Assembly: GCA_031082125.1 (NCBI GenBank)
Contig: JAVHLM010000031.1
Location: forward strand, 22,478-86,477
Length of the DNA: 64,000 nucleotides
Direction: 5' to 3'
Source: Candidatus Eremiobacterota bacterium
Lineage (GTDB): Bacteria; Vulcanimicrobiota; CADAWZ01; Ess09-12
Under the pieces are notes generated by a model. The model was not told the DNA's origin. It made no database searches and was given only the letters and a program-made list of their open reading frames with translations. The position numbers and the translations under genes are program-made. Positions 42,611-52,434 of this stretch are shown here, in pieces (within the stretch, counting starts at the first letter, position 1; each line of letters begins with the position of its first letter).

Positions 42611-43408
42611 TTGAATAAGAAATTAGCTGTCATACTCCTGAGCATTGTGCTGTTGTGGTGCTGCGGCAGGGGAGCCTCAGCGGCACAGGTTTCCTATGTG
42701 ACTGTCACGGTGAATGGCAAGGCTTTGAAAGAGAAAGCCATTTATGTCGAGGGGCTTGTGTATCTCCCTGTCGATGCCATAGCAAATGCCCTTGGCGTCT
42801 CCTACGAATGGGATCCTTCGAAGAAAAGAATCACCTTTAACGGGAAGCCTCTCACCGGCAAGGCCATCAAGATACAGGGCGTCCTTTACGTTCCGTCGGT
42901 GTCTGTGGCAGAAAATACCAACGGACGGATCAAAATGGATCCCCAGAGCAAAGCTCTCAGCATATTTACTGGAAAAGACATCGGCGTAAAGACACCCACG
43001 CCGACCCATACCCCGGTGGCAACGCCCATCCAGAGCGTGAATGAGCCCTTTATACCGATAAAAGCAGAGAATGACGTCTTTAAAGTGACGATAACCAACC
43101 TGGAGACCGTTACCACCGTCAAGGGGCAGAACACTTCCAGGTCGGGCAACAAGTTCATTATTATATATTTATCTCAGCAGAACATTTCCAACGAGGTGCA
43201 GATCTATACGGGAAAGTTCGCTCTCGTGGACAGCAGCAGGCAGGTCTATGAATACCAGGAGAGCCTGAGCAATTTCTGGCTCCTGGTGCTGCGCCCCGGG
43301 GGAAACAACTTCGGCTACCTCGTCTTTGAAATCCCGGTGAATGTCCAGCCCATGCAGGTGGTGCTCTCGACGACCACGAGGCCTCCCCTCACGCTCAACC
43401 TCCGGTAA
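42611..43408 (+). CDS. Secreted copper-amine-oxidase-N/DUF4352-like protein
   Basis: 265 residues if translation starts at TTG 42611, which follows GAAAGGGG and opens directly into a signal peptide (KLAVILLSIVLLWCCGRGAS). The GTG at 42587, overlapping the upstream stop, has poor spacing. The N-terminal domain (GLVYLPVDAIANALGVSYEW, GVLYVPSVSVAENT) and C-terminal domain (YLSQQNISNEVQIYTGKFAL, SLSNFWLLVLRPGGNNFGYL) match the 39874-41232 protein, but the linker is short and lacks the repeats. The pair are duplicates flanking the binding-protein gene. Role unknown. Confidence 0.8.
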   Translation: MNKKLAVILLSIVLLWCCGRGASAAQVSYVTVTVNGKALKEKAIYVEGLVYLPVDAIANALGVSYEWDPSKKRITFNGKPLTGKAIKIQGVLYVPSVSVAENTNGRIKMDPQSKALSIFTGKDIGVKTPTPTHTPVATPIQSVNEPFIPIKAENDVFKVTITNLETVTTVKGQNTSRSGNKFIIIYLSQQNISNEVQIYTGKFALVDSSRQVYEYQESLSNFWLLVLRPGGNNFGYLVFEIPVNVQPMQVVLSTTTRPPLTLNLR

Positions 43409-43409
43409 G

Positions 43410-44687
43410 ATGAAAGCACTGTTCAAGAAGATCGCCTGGTTTTTCTCCTTCCTGGTGCGCTATACCGATGAGCTCACCCTCGCTTTTATTGCGGTCTTTC
43501 TCTATATTGCCGCGGGGAGCACGCAGACCGGATGGCTTTACTTTATTGTCTCCCTCATTATTTCTGTGCTCCTGCTCGGAGCAGTGCTTCCTCAGCTCAA
43601 TATAAAGGGTATTAAGGTATGGAGGGAGCTTCCTTCCTTCTGCTACGAGGGAGAGACTATCACCTTGACCCTGAGGGTGCAGAATGAATCTGGAAGGAGA
43701 AAGAACCTCATCTCTCTCAGGGAGGACTCCTTAGACCCCCTCTTTTTCTCCTCTTCCGGGGAGGCATTCCCTGTTCTTACCCTGGAGAAGGATGAAGCGC
43801 CGAGTGTCTCCACCTCCCTCACCTGCCTGCGGCGCGGTATCGTGAAGCTCGAGGGCATCAGGATCCGCACCTCCTTCCCCTTCGGATTCTTCCCGGCCGA
43901 GCGCCATGTCAATTCATCACGATGGATCTCCATTCTGCCAGTCGGCCCCCGTATCGAGATGCTGAGCGGGGTAATGACCGCGATAAACTCGGCAGGGTGG
44001 CATATTTCCCTCTCTTATGCGGGGACAAGCCACGAATTTCTCGGGATAAGGGAATATGAGCCGGGCGACAGCACAAGGACGATCCACTGGCCGAGCACCG
44101 CAAAGCTCGGCAGGCTCATGGTGAAAGAATTTTACCGGGAGAGGCTCACCACCCTCATAGTGGTCATAGATGCCGTCGAGCTGTCGAGCCTCGGCGAGGG
44201 AAAGGAATCAGCGCTTGAATACGAGATAAAGGTGGCCGCCGGCATTGTTGAGTGTGCAGGCCGCCAGAGGATCCCCCTCATGCTCGCCGCGTCAGAGGGT
44301 GATGAGGTCCATGTCCTGAAAAACTCAAGAAGCCTCCAGGCCCTTGAGTTTCTTGCCGGGATTGAAAACAGGGGGAGGAAGAGCTCCTCAGCCCTGCTTG
44401 ACGAGGTTTTTTCCCGGAGCGCCATGCGCGGCCATATCCTGTTGCTGCAGACAGAGCCAGCTTTTGATTATGAGGTCATCAAAAAAGTCCTGAGAACGGG
44501 CTCGAAAATCCAGGTCGTTTTCTTCCAGGGCTTCACGTTTCACCGCGGCTCTTTTCCGGAGGGAGACTACCGGAAAGCCCGCGAGGAGCTTTCCGGCCTC
44601 GGGGTGCCGGTAATGTCAGTGAACAAGGGCGACAATCTTGAAGAACGTCTCAGCCAGTGGAGTGCAGGTCATGCTGAAGCTCTTTAG
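43410..44687 (+). CDS. DUF58-domain membrane protein
   Basis: 425 residues from ATG 43410, one base after the TAA of the preceding gene. Two membrane helices at the N-terminus (residues about 20-65), a beta-rich domain, then the DUF58 signature GDSTRTIHWPSTAKLGRLMV and a von Willebrand A-like fold (TLIVVIDAVELSSL). DUF58 proteins are encoded with MoxR ATPases and transglutaminases; here the transglutaminase is next and overlaps by 17 bases, but no MoxR gene is present. Probably an assembly factor or chaperone for envelope proteins. Confidence 0.9.
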   Translation: MKALFKKIAWFFSFLVRYTDELTLAFIAVFLYIAAGSTQTGWLYFIVSLIISVLLLGAVLPQLNIKGIKVWRELPSFCYEGETITLTLRVQNESGRRKNLISLREDSLDPLFFSSSGEAFPVLTLEKDEAPSVSTSLTCLRRGIVKLEGIRIRTSFPFGFFPAERHVNSSRWISILPVGPRIEMLSGVMTAINSAGWHISLSYAGTSHEFLGIREYEPGDSTRTIHWPSTAKLGRLMVKEFYRERLTTLIVVIDAVELSSLGEGKESALEYEIKVAAGIVECAGRQRIPLMLAASEGDEVHVLKNSRSLQALEFLAGIENRGRKSSSALLDEVFSRSAMRGHILLLQTEPAFDYEVIKKVLRTGSKIQVVFFQGFTFHRGSFPEGDYRKAREELSGLGVPVMSVNKGDNLEERLSQWSAGHAEAL

Positions 44688-46947
44688 AAAACTTCTTCGT
44701 TTCAGGCCCAGGCCGGAGCATTCGGTTCCCTACAGGGTCATCACCCTTCTCACGGTGATGACGGGAATCCTGGCGGTGCTTTACCTGGAGGAATGGCCCT
44801 CATTTACCCCGGTGGTCACAGGCGGAACAGTGCTGGGATTCTGGGTAAGCTGGATACGGAGGGAAAAGAAAAACTGGTGGCTGAAAGGTATTATCTCATG
44901 CCTCATGATGGTGAGCCTCTATGATTTTTTCAGGAACCTGATGATGAACCCCTTTGATCCAAGGGTCGCGCTGGCCAACCTGCTCCTGTGGCTCCAGACT
45001 CTCCACAGCTTTGATCTTCCCGCCCGGAGGGACCTCAATTACTCGCTGCTCGTGGGGCTCATTCTCATCTGCCTTGGCGCTTTTCTCAGCCAGGACCTGG
45101 TCTTTGCCCTGTTTCTCGTGATCTTTGTGCTCCTCAGCATCTATGCCCTTTATTACAACTGTCTCTCCCTCTCCGAAGAGTCACCGGGGCGCCGTCAGAG
45201 TGAACGCCTGCCGCCATGGAGTGTCCAGAGGGCTCTCATCTCCCTGGCCTTCATGATCCTGCTTATCACCCAGGCGGTGTTCCTCGTGATCCCCAGGAGA
45301 GACGCCCTCAGCATCAGGCACCTGCCTATCTCGATTACTAATTTCCCTTTCATGAGCCAGGGTAAAATAAAGAATCCCGCCTATCCCATGAGCGGATCCC
45401 AGGACGGGACGCCCCTCTGGAAGAGAATGAGGTTCAACGCGGACAGTTACTTCGGCTTCAACAGCATCATGGACCTCAATTTCCGGGGCAGGCTCTCGCG
45501 GGAGATAGTGATGCGCGTCAAGTCCACGGAATACGCCTATTACAGGGGAGTGGCCTTTTCCAGGTATACGGGGAGCGCATGGCTCGCCAGCGAGGAAAAG
45601 CCGAAGGAGATCAGCACCGTTGAGCCTCCCCTCCTGGTGAGACTAGAATCTCCCGGGCAGAAGAGAAACATCCAGATATTCTATATCCAGCGTGAGCTTC
45701 CCAACATCATCTATGGCGCCTACCAGCCCTATGAGCTCTATTTCCCCACGCAGAACATCTTCATGGACAGGAACAGGACCCTGATAAGCCCCTTCAACCT
45801 GGAAAAAGGTATGATTTACAGCTGCGTGAGCGTCTCGAGCGAGCCGGAGCGCAGAAGGCTTCTCTACATGGCGCCTGTGGAGAGCCAGCCCGGTTTCAGC
45901 CTGACACAGCAGGAGTACCTGGAGCTTCCTCCCCTGAGCAGCCGTCTGAAGAACCTGGTGAGCAAGATAGTGAGGAATTATGATCGCCCCTACGAGAAAG
46001 CCCAGGCTCTCTCGACGTTCCTTAAAACCAGTTATCCCTACGATCTTGACATCCCCCCCTTTCCCGGAAACGCGGAGCACGTGGATTATTTCCTCTTTGA
46101 GCAGAAAAGAGGCTACTGCGAGCACTTTGCCACGGCCTTCGCGGTCATGTGCCGTACCTGCGGCATCCCTGCACGCCTTGTGGCAGGTTTCGCCCCCGGC
46201 ACCTACAACCCCATAACGGGGTATTACGAGGTCAGGAGTGAAGATGCCCACGCCTGGGTGGAGGTATACTTCGCACGGTACGGCTGGATGGCTTTTGATC
46301 CCACGCCGGGCTTCAATGATGACCCGGGAAGCCTCCCGAAGAAGAAGACCTGGATAGGTTCGGCCCTTTATGAATACTTTGAGAGCCGCCTCTCAGCCGC
46401 CTGGCGCAGTGTTCTCGGCAGGTTTTCATTGCTGCTGCGCCCGGTGTTCATCGTGCCTTCCAGGAAAGAAGCCTTCAGGCTGCTGCCTCTTGTTTCCGCA
46501 GTGGCAGCAGTCCTTGTGATCTCCGTAATCTGCTTCAGGAGAAGGAAGACTCTCTTTTCCCTTTACCACGGGGTTTTACTTGCCTTACAGGGCCTGAAGA
46601 AGAAAAGAGCGGGCTTTTCTTCAAGAAAGGATCTCTCCCGCAGGGAAAAAGATGATCCGCTGCGCAGGAAGATCCAGGACCAGTTCCATGGGATGCTCTC
46701 ATGTCTCGCAAGGAAAGGATGGAAAAAAGAAAAATCGCAGACACCCCAGGAGTTTGTTGCCGAGGTGGCGGCAGAGACAGGTGAAAGCAGCGAGATGCTG
46801 GAGCTTGTGAGGTATTTTCATCTTTCCCGTTATGGAGCCCGGCCTGTGAGCACCATGATGCTCCAGGAAAGCATCAAAGCCCTCAGGAAGGTGAAGCGGA
46901 GCCTCAGGCAGAGGAAAAAGACTAGAAGTAGGGCTCCTTCCACTTGA
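44671..46947 (+). CDS. TgpA-like membrane transglutaminase
   Basis: 758 residues from ATG 44671 (GGAG eight bases upstream), overlapping the DUF58 gene. Six or so N-terminal membrane helices (about 30-220), then a periplasmic transglutaminase core with the catalytic triad Cys in KRGYCEHFATAFAVMCR, His in EDAHAWVEVYF and Asp in AFDPTPGF. One more membrane helix (LLPLVSAVAAVLVISVI) precedes a cytoplasmic DUF4129-like tail. It matches the DUF3488-transglutaminase-DUF4129 architecture of TgpA. Its 3' end overlaps the convergent SIS gene by 26 bases. Confidence 0.92.
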   Translation: MLKLFRKLLRFRPRPEHSVPYRVITLLTVMTGILAVLYLEEWPSFTPVVTGGTVLGFWVSWIRREKKNWWLKGIISCLMMVSLYDFFRNLMMNPFDPRVALANLLLWLQTLHSFDLPARRDLNYSLLVGLILICLGAFLSQDLVFALFLVIFVLLSIYALYYNCLSLSEESPGRRQSERLPPWSVQRALISLAFMILLITQAVFLVIPRRDALSIRHLPISITNFPFMSQGKIKNPAYPMSGSQDGTPLWKRMRFNADSYFGFNSIMDLNFRGRLSREIVMRVKSTEYAYYRGVAFSRYTGSAWLASEEKPKEISTVEPPLLVRLESPGQKRNIQIFYIQRELPNIIYGAYQPYELYFPTQNIFMDRNRTLISPFNLEKGMIYSCVSVSSEPERRRLLYMAPVESQPGFSLTQQEYLELPPLSSRLKNLVSKIVRNYDRPYEKAQALSTFLKTSYPYDLDIPPFPGNAEHVDYFLFEQKRGYCEHFATAFAVMCRTCGIPARLVAGFAPGTYNPITGYYEVRSEDAHAWVEVYFARYGWMAFDPTPGFNDDPGSLPKKKTWIGSALYEYFESRLSAAWRSVLGRFSLLLRPVFIVPSRKEAFRLLPLVSAVAAVLVISVICFRRRKTLFSLYHGVLLALQGLKKKRAGFSSRKDLSRREKDDPLRRKIQDQFHGMLSCLARKGWKKEKSQTPQEFVAEVAAETGESSEMLELVRYFHLSRYGARPVSTMMLQESIKALRKVKRSLRQRKKTRSRAPST

Positions 46948-47992
46948 TGAAGGGCACGACATGCTTCGGCTTGTCAGGATTGTAAGCCTTGGATATGGCG
47001 GTATAGAAAGCGAGCTCCTGCAGGATCGGCATCATGAGCATATCCCTTGAGAGCTCCGAAAGGCCTGATTTCAGCTCAAAGACAAAGTCGCTGTTGCCCA
47101 GGCGGCTGTCTGCCTCCTCGCATATGACCAGCCTGGGGCATTTCATCGCGGCGAGCTCGCCCACCACGACACCCTCGCCCTTTTTCAGCGAGTCTGACGC
47201 GAGAATCACCACAAGAGACTGGTTTGTTCCGTAGGCTGCATTGCCATGGCGGAGCTCCAGCACATGGCACGCTTCGGAAGGCGTGTTGGAAATCTTTTTC
47301 ATCAGAAGGCTTCCCTCGCAGGCAAGCCCGTAATAGGAGCCGCTTCCCGCCACGAGCACGCTGGTGAACTTGCTGGCAATGACTTTCTGCTGGATCTCCA
47401 CCTGGTATTTCTTGGTTTCAAACATGGAGGGCACCTTGGTGAGCTCCGTGAGAAAGGGCATGTTCTGCATGAGGAGGCCGGTAATGATCTTGACGGCAAA
47501 GACAAAGCTGGAGAAGGCCTTGGTCGATACAGTGGCTTCCTCTTTGGCCTTCTCAATGACGATGGTCTTGTCGGCCTTTGGGATAATCTCGCTGTCGGGG
47601 TGGGGGCAGATGACCATAATCTTGGAGTTCTTCGAGAGCTCCTTGATTTTATCGATGGCCCACAAGGTTTCCGAGGACTGGCCGCTCCGGCTCATGGCGA
47701 CGATCAGGGTTTTTCTCCTCTCCTCGAAGGGAAGCTTGCCTGAAAAGAGTATCTCTGAGCTCGGGAATGCATAAGAGGTGACGCCGGTGAGGCTCATAAA
47801 GAGCTTCGCGCTTGCCAGGCTTGCATTATAGGAGCTTCCCGCCCCCGTGAAGACCACCTGGGTGAAAGCTTCCTGCCTGAACCATGTGACAAGATCCTGG
47901 CGCATCTCATTGATGATTTTTATCGTGTCCTGCAGGGTATCACGCTGCTGGTTGATTTCATTATAGGTAATGGCACCACGCTGTTGAAGCAT
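46922..47992 (-). CDS. SIS-domain sugar-phosphate isomerase/aminotransferase-like
   Basis: 356 residues with two SIS domains (about 40-180 and 200-345). The first has FTGAGSSYNASLASAKLFMS and SRSGQSSETLWAIDKIKE, the phosphosugar-binding Ser motifs; the second has VLVAGSGSYYGLACEGSLLM and a final KAYNPDKPKHV, like the isomerase half of GlmS and AgaS. There is no glutaminase domain, so it would deaminate or isomerise amino-sugar phosphates rather than make them from glutamine. Which substrate is used is unknown. The 3' end overlaps the convergent transglutaminase gene. Confidence 0.9.
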   Translation of the reverse strand: MLQQRGAITYNEINQQRDTLQDTIKIINEMRQDLVTWFRQEAFTQVVFTGAGSSYNASLASAKLFMSLTGVTSYAFPSSEILFSGKLPFEERRKTLIVAMSRSGQSSETLWAIDKIKELSKNSKIMVICPHPDSEIIPKADKTIVIEKAKEEATVSTKAFSSFVFAVKIITGLLMQNMPFLTELTKVPSMFETKKYQVEIQQKVIASKFTSVLVAGSGSYYGLACEGSLLMKKISNTPSEACHVLELRHGNAAYGTNQSLVVILASDSLKKGEGVVVGELAAMKCPRLVICEEADSRLGNSDFVFELKSGLSELSRDMLMMPILQELAFYTAISKAYNPDKPKHVVPFIKWKEPYF

Positions 47993-48045
47993 ACCTATCG
48001 CCTCGCTTTCCTGAACACTTGTTCTTTATTTCCCGGGAATCTCCT

Positions 48046-48939
48046 CTAAAAATCGTCATCTTCGTCATAGGGCCTTTTGGCCTTCGGGCTTTCACTTTCA
48101 GTAAAGCCCTTCCGCCAGTCCCCCTTGGGCATAAACGGCTCTTCCTGCTTTTCGCCGCCCTCCTCATCCGGTGAGAAATCGAAAGGCGCCTTCTTTTCGC
48201 TCTCACCCGAGCGCCATCCCCCGGTAGAGATACCCATTTCGTCCTCTTGCTGTGACTTCTCAAGGAATTCGAGGCGGATCTTGGCGCTTTCGGAGTACTC
48301 GGTATCGGGGAGCTGCGTGATGAGCTTCCTGAGGTACTCGATGGCTTTCTCCCTGTCATTCATGTAAGTGAGGTAGATATCCACCATGCGGTAGAGGGCA
48401 AAGGCCACGGGCTCGTCCTTGTCGGTTTTCTTGAGGACCTGGTGGAACTCCGAGAGAGCGGTCTTGTAATCCTTGAGGTACATAAGGCTGATGGTGGCGA
48501 TCTCGTTGTTGAAGCGGAAGTCCTTCGGGCATTTCTTCATCTTGTCGCGCAGCAGCGCGATGGCCTCGTCAAACTTGCCGGCAATCACCAGGGCCTCCAC
48601 CTGTTCCTGAAGCTCCTCCATCAGGTCGCGCTTTGAAATGCCCATGAAGTCCTTCGCCCCGACAAGAAACTCGGCGAGCATCTTGGACATGATGATGACA
48701 AGAAATGAAGAGGGAGCGCTCGCAAGCGCGATGTAGCCTGCGAAGGCCATGAGGTTCTCCCCCAGGTTCTGCGGGAATTTCCAGACGCTGATAAAAAGAG
48801 AGATGAGGCAGAGCGAGGAGAGGAAAATGCTCGGCACCTCATTGTTGACGAAATATATCTTGAAGATGGCGACGCTGCAGAAGAAAAGGGAAATATAAAA
48901 TATCAGGAAAAGCGGATGAAAGACTTTGAAGAATTCCAT
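48046..48939 (-). CDS. Membrane-anchored TPR protein
   Basis: About 297 residues if started at ATG 48939; an in-frame ATG at 48993 adds 18 residues. Three to four hydrophobic helices fill residues 1-110 (LFLIFYISLFFCSVAIF, IFLSSLCLISLFISVW, FAGYIALASAPSSFLVIIM). Cytoplasmic or periplasmic TPR-like helices follow (about 120-235: EALVIAGKFDEAIALLRDKM, REKAIEYLRKLITQLPDTEY), then a charged, disordered tail ending PYDEDDDF. The form suggests an assembly scaffold tied to the membrane. It lies 53 bp upstream of the SIS gene on the same strand. Confidence 0.78.
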   Translation of the reverse strand: MEFFKVFHPLFLIFYISLFFCSVAIFKIYFVNNEVPSIFLSSLCLISLFISVWKFPQNLGENLMAFAGYIALASAPSSFLVIIMSKMLAEFLVGAKDFMGISKRDLMEELQEQVEALVIAGKFDEAIALLRDKMKKCPKDFRFNNEIATISLMYLKDYKTALSEFHQVLKKTDKDEPVAFALYRMVDIYLTYMNDREKAIEYLRKLITQLPDTEYSESAKIRLEFLEKSQQEDEMGISTGGWRSGESEKKAPFDFSPDEEGGEKQEEPFMPKGDWRKGFTESESPKAKRPYDEDDDF

Positions 48940-49044
48940 TATGGAAATAGTTATGGTGGAAGGAGCATTTCTCCTTCTTATGCTGACGCACATTATACTT
49001 GCAGGTATAATGATGCCGTCAGTAATGCCGGTGAGTATGGGAGG

Positions 49045-50811
49045 TCATCTCGCTGCAGGCTTTGAGGTATACTCGCAGTAGTACTGGTAGAACTCGGTGC
49101 CGTAACGGGGATTGAGGCACACATGGTAGTGATCCCCTTCGACGATGAGGTACAGGCGGTCCCTGAGATACCAGCGCTTAAGGAGCAGCCTGAGCATCTC
49201 GCGGTGCGATGAGAGAGAAGGCTTGCAGTCAAAGGCCACTCCCTGGAGGTGGGTGCGGTATTTCACGCTTTCGCCGGGAGCACCGGCAGGCGCGAGGTAC
49301 ACCTGGCGGCTTTCCAGGGCCGCAGTGACAGGAATCCGCACCTGCTTCTTTCCTGTTGCCTCCGCGAGCTCGTGGCTGAGACGGCAGAGGAACCCTGCCA
49401 GCTCAGGGGTCACATAATAGTTGGATCCCTTGAAGAACTGTTCGTAATCACGGGAAGGCGTCTCGATGGTGCTTATTCCCCCGTCGTGGAAGACCGGGGG
49501 GAGTCTCACCAGCTCCCCCTTTTTTATCGCCTCCTCGATGATCCCGTCACTGTCGTAAACCCTGAGGCCCATGCATTCTGCAATGTCCCAGCGGTACCGG
49601 TAACGGTCAATGAGGCGGGTGAGAGAATCGTCACTGGAGATAAGAGCTCCATATGCGGCAAGGACTTTCCAGAGGTAGATGTCGCTCTCATCGCCCAGGG
49701 CTTCGCTGCTGTTGGCGCCGGTGGTGATGTCGCCATCCATCGTTCTGAAGCCTGAGAGCATCTCGCGGCACCGGGTGTCATCCCAGAGGGTGAGGTACGT
49801 TATCCTGTATTTCTCAAGGGCCTGGAGAAGAAAGCTCCTGTCAGGCTTTTCGCTGTTCCATGTCCAGGGCACCCGGCGCTTAAGGTAATCCACTGTGAGC
49901 TCGTCCATGTTTGCCACGCCGTTGTGGTAAGCAGCAATGGCAAAGTCCCTGCGATCCTGGAAATAATCCAGAAGCACTCTCAGGAAGACTACGGTGTCCT
50001 CGGCGTTGCATTCGGGCACGAGGCGCTCGTCGCTAATGCCGTATTTTTTTGCGAGCACCTTGTGCTTCTTCTCGAAGTGGTAGAAATCGGCTTCGCTGTT
50101 GAGCCTCCTGGCCTCCCTGAGGTGCTCCTCGCTGCCAGTCTGCTCGTAAAGCACCTTGGAGGCTTTCGCTTTCTCCCTCAATGCCGCTGCCATCTTCTTC
50201 CCGTGCTTGTGGGCGCGCTCCACGGCGCCCCAGCTCAGCTGACCGAGGCCGCCGCATTCTGCGTAGGAAATTTTTGAGATGTCGCCGCTGTTCTCCCAGC
50301 AGATGACGGCCTTTGCCACTTCAGGGGGCACGTGATGGAGGAGGGCATAGCGCTCCACCATGCTCTCATAGGTGCGGGCCACCTTTACATTTTGATCCAT
50401 CCTGTGCCATTCCGTCCCGTGGTAGACCACGTGGTGGAAGGCCATGACCTCCTTCACCGCCTGGTCATGCTGATCTTCGTCAAGGTGGGGGAGGATTGCA
50501 GCCACCGATTTTTCAGCGGCGTCCATCTCGCAGCGGGGATATTTCTTGTAGTAATACTTCTGGAGATTTGATTTCGTGGTAAAGGAATCCTGAATGCAGA
50601 CGATGATCGAGGGGATCACCCTGAGCTTGAGAGTCGTCCACGCGTCACGGCCGTATAGTTCCTCGCCGGCTCCCCAGGCCCAGGGCGAAAGGGAGGCAAG
50701 GAGGAAAATGAGCATTATCGCCGCATGAGCCCCAGTACCCTTCAATGAATGGCCCCTGCCTGCCATTCTGCCGAAAAATCCCTGTGCTGGCGCTGTTGTG
50801 CTCCTGGTCAT
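49045..50811 (-). CDS. Lytic-transglycosylase-like protein with DUF5715-type C-terminus
   Basis: 588 residues with a signal segment (AAIMLIFLLASLSPWAWG, residues 30-47). The middle is a lysozyme-like SLT fold: VICWENSGDIS gives the catalytic Glu (E173), followed by GGLGQLSWGAVERA and AIAAYHNGVANMD (near 295). The C-terminal part (about 470-585) resembles DUF5715/M15-like proteins (HREMLRLLLKRW, LYLIVEGDHYHVCLNP). It should cut peptidoglycan in the periplasm. Its ATG overlaps the stop of the secretin-N-domain gene (ATGA), so the two work from one message. Confidence 0.83.
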   Translation of the reverse strand: MTRSTTAPAQGFFGRMAGRGHSLKGTGAHAAIMLIFLLASLSPWAWGAGEELYGRDAWTTLKLRVIPSIIVCIQDSFTTKSNLQKYYYKKYPRCEMDAAEKSVAAILPHLDEDQHDQAVKEVMAFHHVVYHGTEWHRMDQNVKVARTYESMVERYALLHHVPPEVAKAVICWENSGDISKISYAECGGLGQLSWGAVERAHKHGKKMAAALREKAKASKVLYEQTGSEEHLREARRLNSEADFYHFEKKHKVLAKKYGISDERLVPECNAEDTVVFLRVLLDYFQDRRDFAIAAYHNGVANMDELTVDYLKRRVPWTWNSEKPDRSFLLQALEKYRITYLTLWDDTRCREMLSGFRTMDGDITTGANSSEALGDESDIYLWKVLAAYGALISSDDSLTRLIDRYRYRWDIAECMGLRVYDSDGIIEEAIKKGELVRLPPVFHDGGISTIETPSRDYEQFFKGSNYYVTPELAGFLCRLSHELAEATGKKQVRIPVTAALESRQVYLAPAGAPGESVKYRTHLQGVAFDCKPSLSSHREMLRLLLKRWYLRDRLYLIVEGDHYHVCLNPRYGTEFYQYYCEYTSKPAAR

Positions 50812-52307
50812 ATAAGCCTTGATTTCACCACTATGCGGACAGGGTAGTTGGACCCCGCCTGGGGGAAGATGGAGAGCTCAATGGTCTTCTTCTCGAGGGG
50901 ACCGAGTTTTTCCTTGAAAAGAGAAATCTCCTGGAGGTTCACGGCGTGAGGAATGTTCATGAGGGAGCCGTTTACCGTTATAATGCCGCTGGCGGGGCCC
51001 GCTCCCGGGATGAAGCACACCTCCACATCATTTTCCTCTTCATAGGGATTTTCCAGGTCCACCGTGATGCGGTACGTGACGCCGTAATTACCGGTGTTCT
51101 CGCTCCCCGTGGTCTTTTCCCTCAGGTAGGGCTTTCCCCCAAGGGAGATAAAGGTATATCCTTTTCCCACCGTGTGGGTTTTCTGGATTGAAATCTCTGG
51201 ATTCTGGAACACCCCCCTGGTCCTTGATGAGGTGTCGGGCCCGATCTCGATGTTTTCCCCACCCTTTGCGTCAACGACCACCTTGAGGGCTGCACCGCTC
51301 AATGGGACGATATAAAGAAGGCCGCTCACAGTCCCCCCCGGTTTTATCGGCACTTCCACGGCGGCGTACTCCTTCCCCTCGGGGATATCGACGATCCACC
51401 CCTGCATAGCCCTGAGCCTTGTCAGAAAATTCGAGGCGGCCAGGTGCCCTGCATACATCTCGTCGGTGCTGGGGCCCACAAGCGACTGTACCAGAAGAAC
51501 CCTTGACGGCGAGGAGCCCGCAGGTGAGAGAAGGACCCTCATGATCCTTGTGCCCCCCTCCCGGTAGTTCTGGTGGTGGACCATGAGCCTTGCCGCCCTG
51601 TTGAGAGGAACGGCAGCCTCAAGGAGCACCGCCTCTTTCGAAATTTTCTCGGGATCGTTGCTCAAGAGCAGCAGATCATCCCTGCGGTATTCCCCGGCGA
51701 CACGCTCCACTGTCACAGGGAGCTCCTTCTCCACCGTGATATAGCCGGGGCCCGCAATGGAGAGCCTCAGCTTAAGCTCCAGGCGCTCGCCTTCGAAGGC
51801 AGCGGGGATTGTGTCTCCTTTCCCCATGGCCACTGAGATCCTGGCCCCGGGCCTCACCTCGGCCCTGAGCCTCGCCGAGGCCGTCACGGCTTCCCTGATA
51901 ACCTCGCGGGGCACGGTGCTGCCCGTGACTTCCACCCGTACGCCGGAGGGGAGCGTCCCGGCTTCTTCCATCACCGTTATGGCATAGAGTCTCCGCCCCT
52001 TCTTTGAGCGCACCGTGAGATCAGTGGAGCCCGTATTGATTCCTCTCACGGTGATGACTTTTCTTTTCCCCTCATAGGTCACTTCTATGACCGATTCATC
52101 GTACTCCTCAAAGCGGAGATCGCCCTGCATGGTGCGGTCAATTTTTATCTCCCTGCTCTTCCCCAGCGGAATCACCATGGCGAGAGGCTTTTCAGGCTTC
52201 TTCGCGGGATTTTCCTGCGCTTCCGGCGGCGGCGTGAAAGCAAAGAGCGCCGCAGCAAGGAGGGCGGCAACCAAGAGAGTGGAAGAGAAAAAGGTCTCTT
52301 TTTTCAT
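50808..52307 (-). CDS. Secreted protein with pilus/secretin N-terminal-like domain
   Basis: 499 residues from ATG 52307, where a GGAAGGG site and signal peptide (LLVAALLAAALFAFTPPPEA) begin; the upstream extension of the open frame is not protein-like. Residues about 40-120 (IPLGKSREIKIDRTMQGDLR, VITVRGINTGSTDLTVRSKK) match the T2SS/T3SS pilus-formation N-terminal domain found in CpaC-type secretins. No secretin channel domain follows; instead there are three or more beta-sandwich regions. It may be a periplasmic partner of an envelope machine. It is coupled to the transglycosylase gene and divergent from the FlhA-like gene. Confidence 0.78.
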   Translation of the reverse strand: MKKETFFSSTLLVAALLAAALFAFTPPPEAQENPAKKPEKPLAMVIPLGKSREIKIDRTMQGDLRFEEYDESVIEVTYEGKRKVITVRGINTGSTDLTVRSKKGRRLYAITVMEEAGTLPSGVRVEVTGSTVPREVIREAVTASARLRAEVRPGARISVAMGKGDTIPAAFEGERLELKLRLSIAGPGYITVEKELPVTVERVAGEYRRDDLLLLSNDPEKISKEAVLLEAAVPLNRAARLMVHHQNYREGGTRIMRVLLSPAGSSPSRVLLVQSLVGPSTDEMYAGHLAASNFLTRLRAMQGWIVDIPEGKEYAAVEVPIKPGGTVSGLLYIVPLSGAALKVVVDAKGGENIEIGPDTSSRTRGVFQNPEISIQKTHTVGKGYTFISLGGKPYLREKTTGSENTGNYGVTYRITVDLENPYEEENDVEVCFIPGAGPASGIITVNGSLMNIPHAVNLQEISLFKEKLGPLEKKTIELSIFPQAGSNYPVRIVVKSRLI

Positions 52308-52434
52308 GGCCCTTCCATCATAGTATTTTCCCGATGGGGAGTCAAGGTGAAGGGAGAGACCCTGGAGAGGAGCCTGTCCCCTTCTGTCGAAGAAGTAAAG
52401 GCCCCCATCACGAAGACAATGCCGGGAGGTCATC

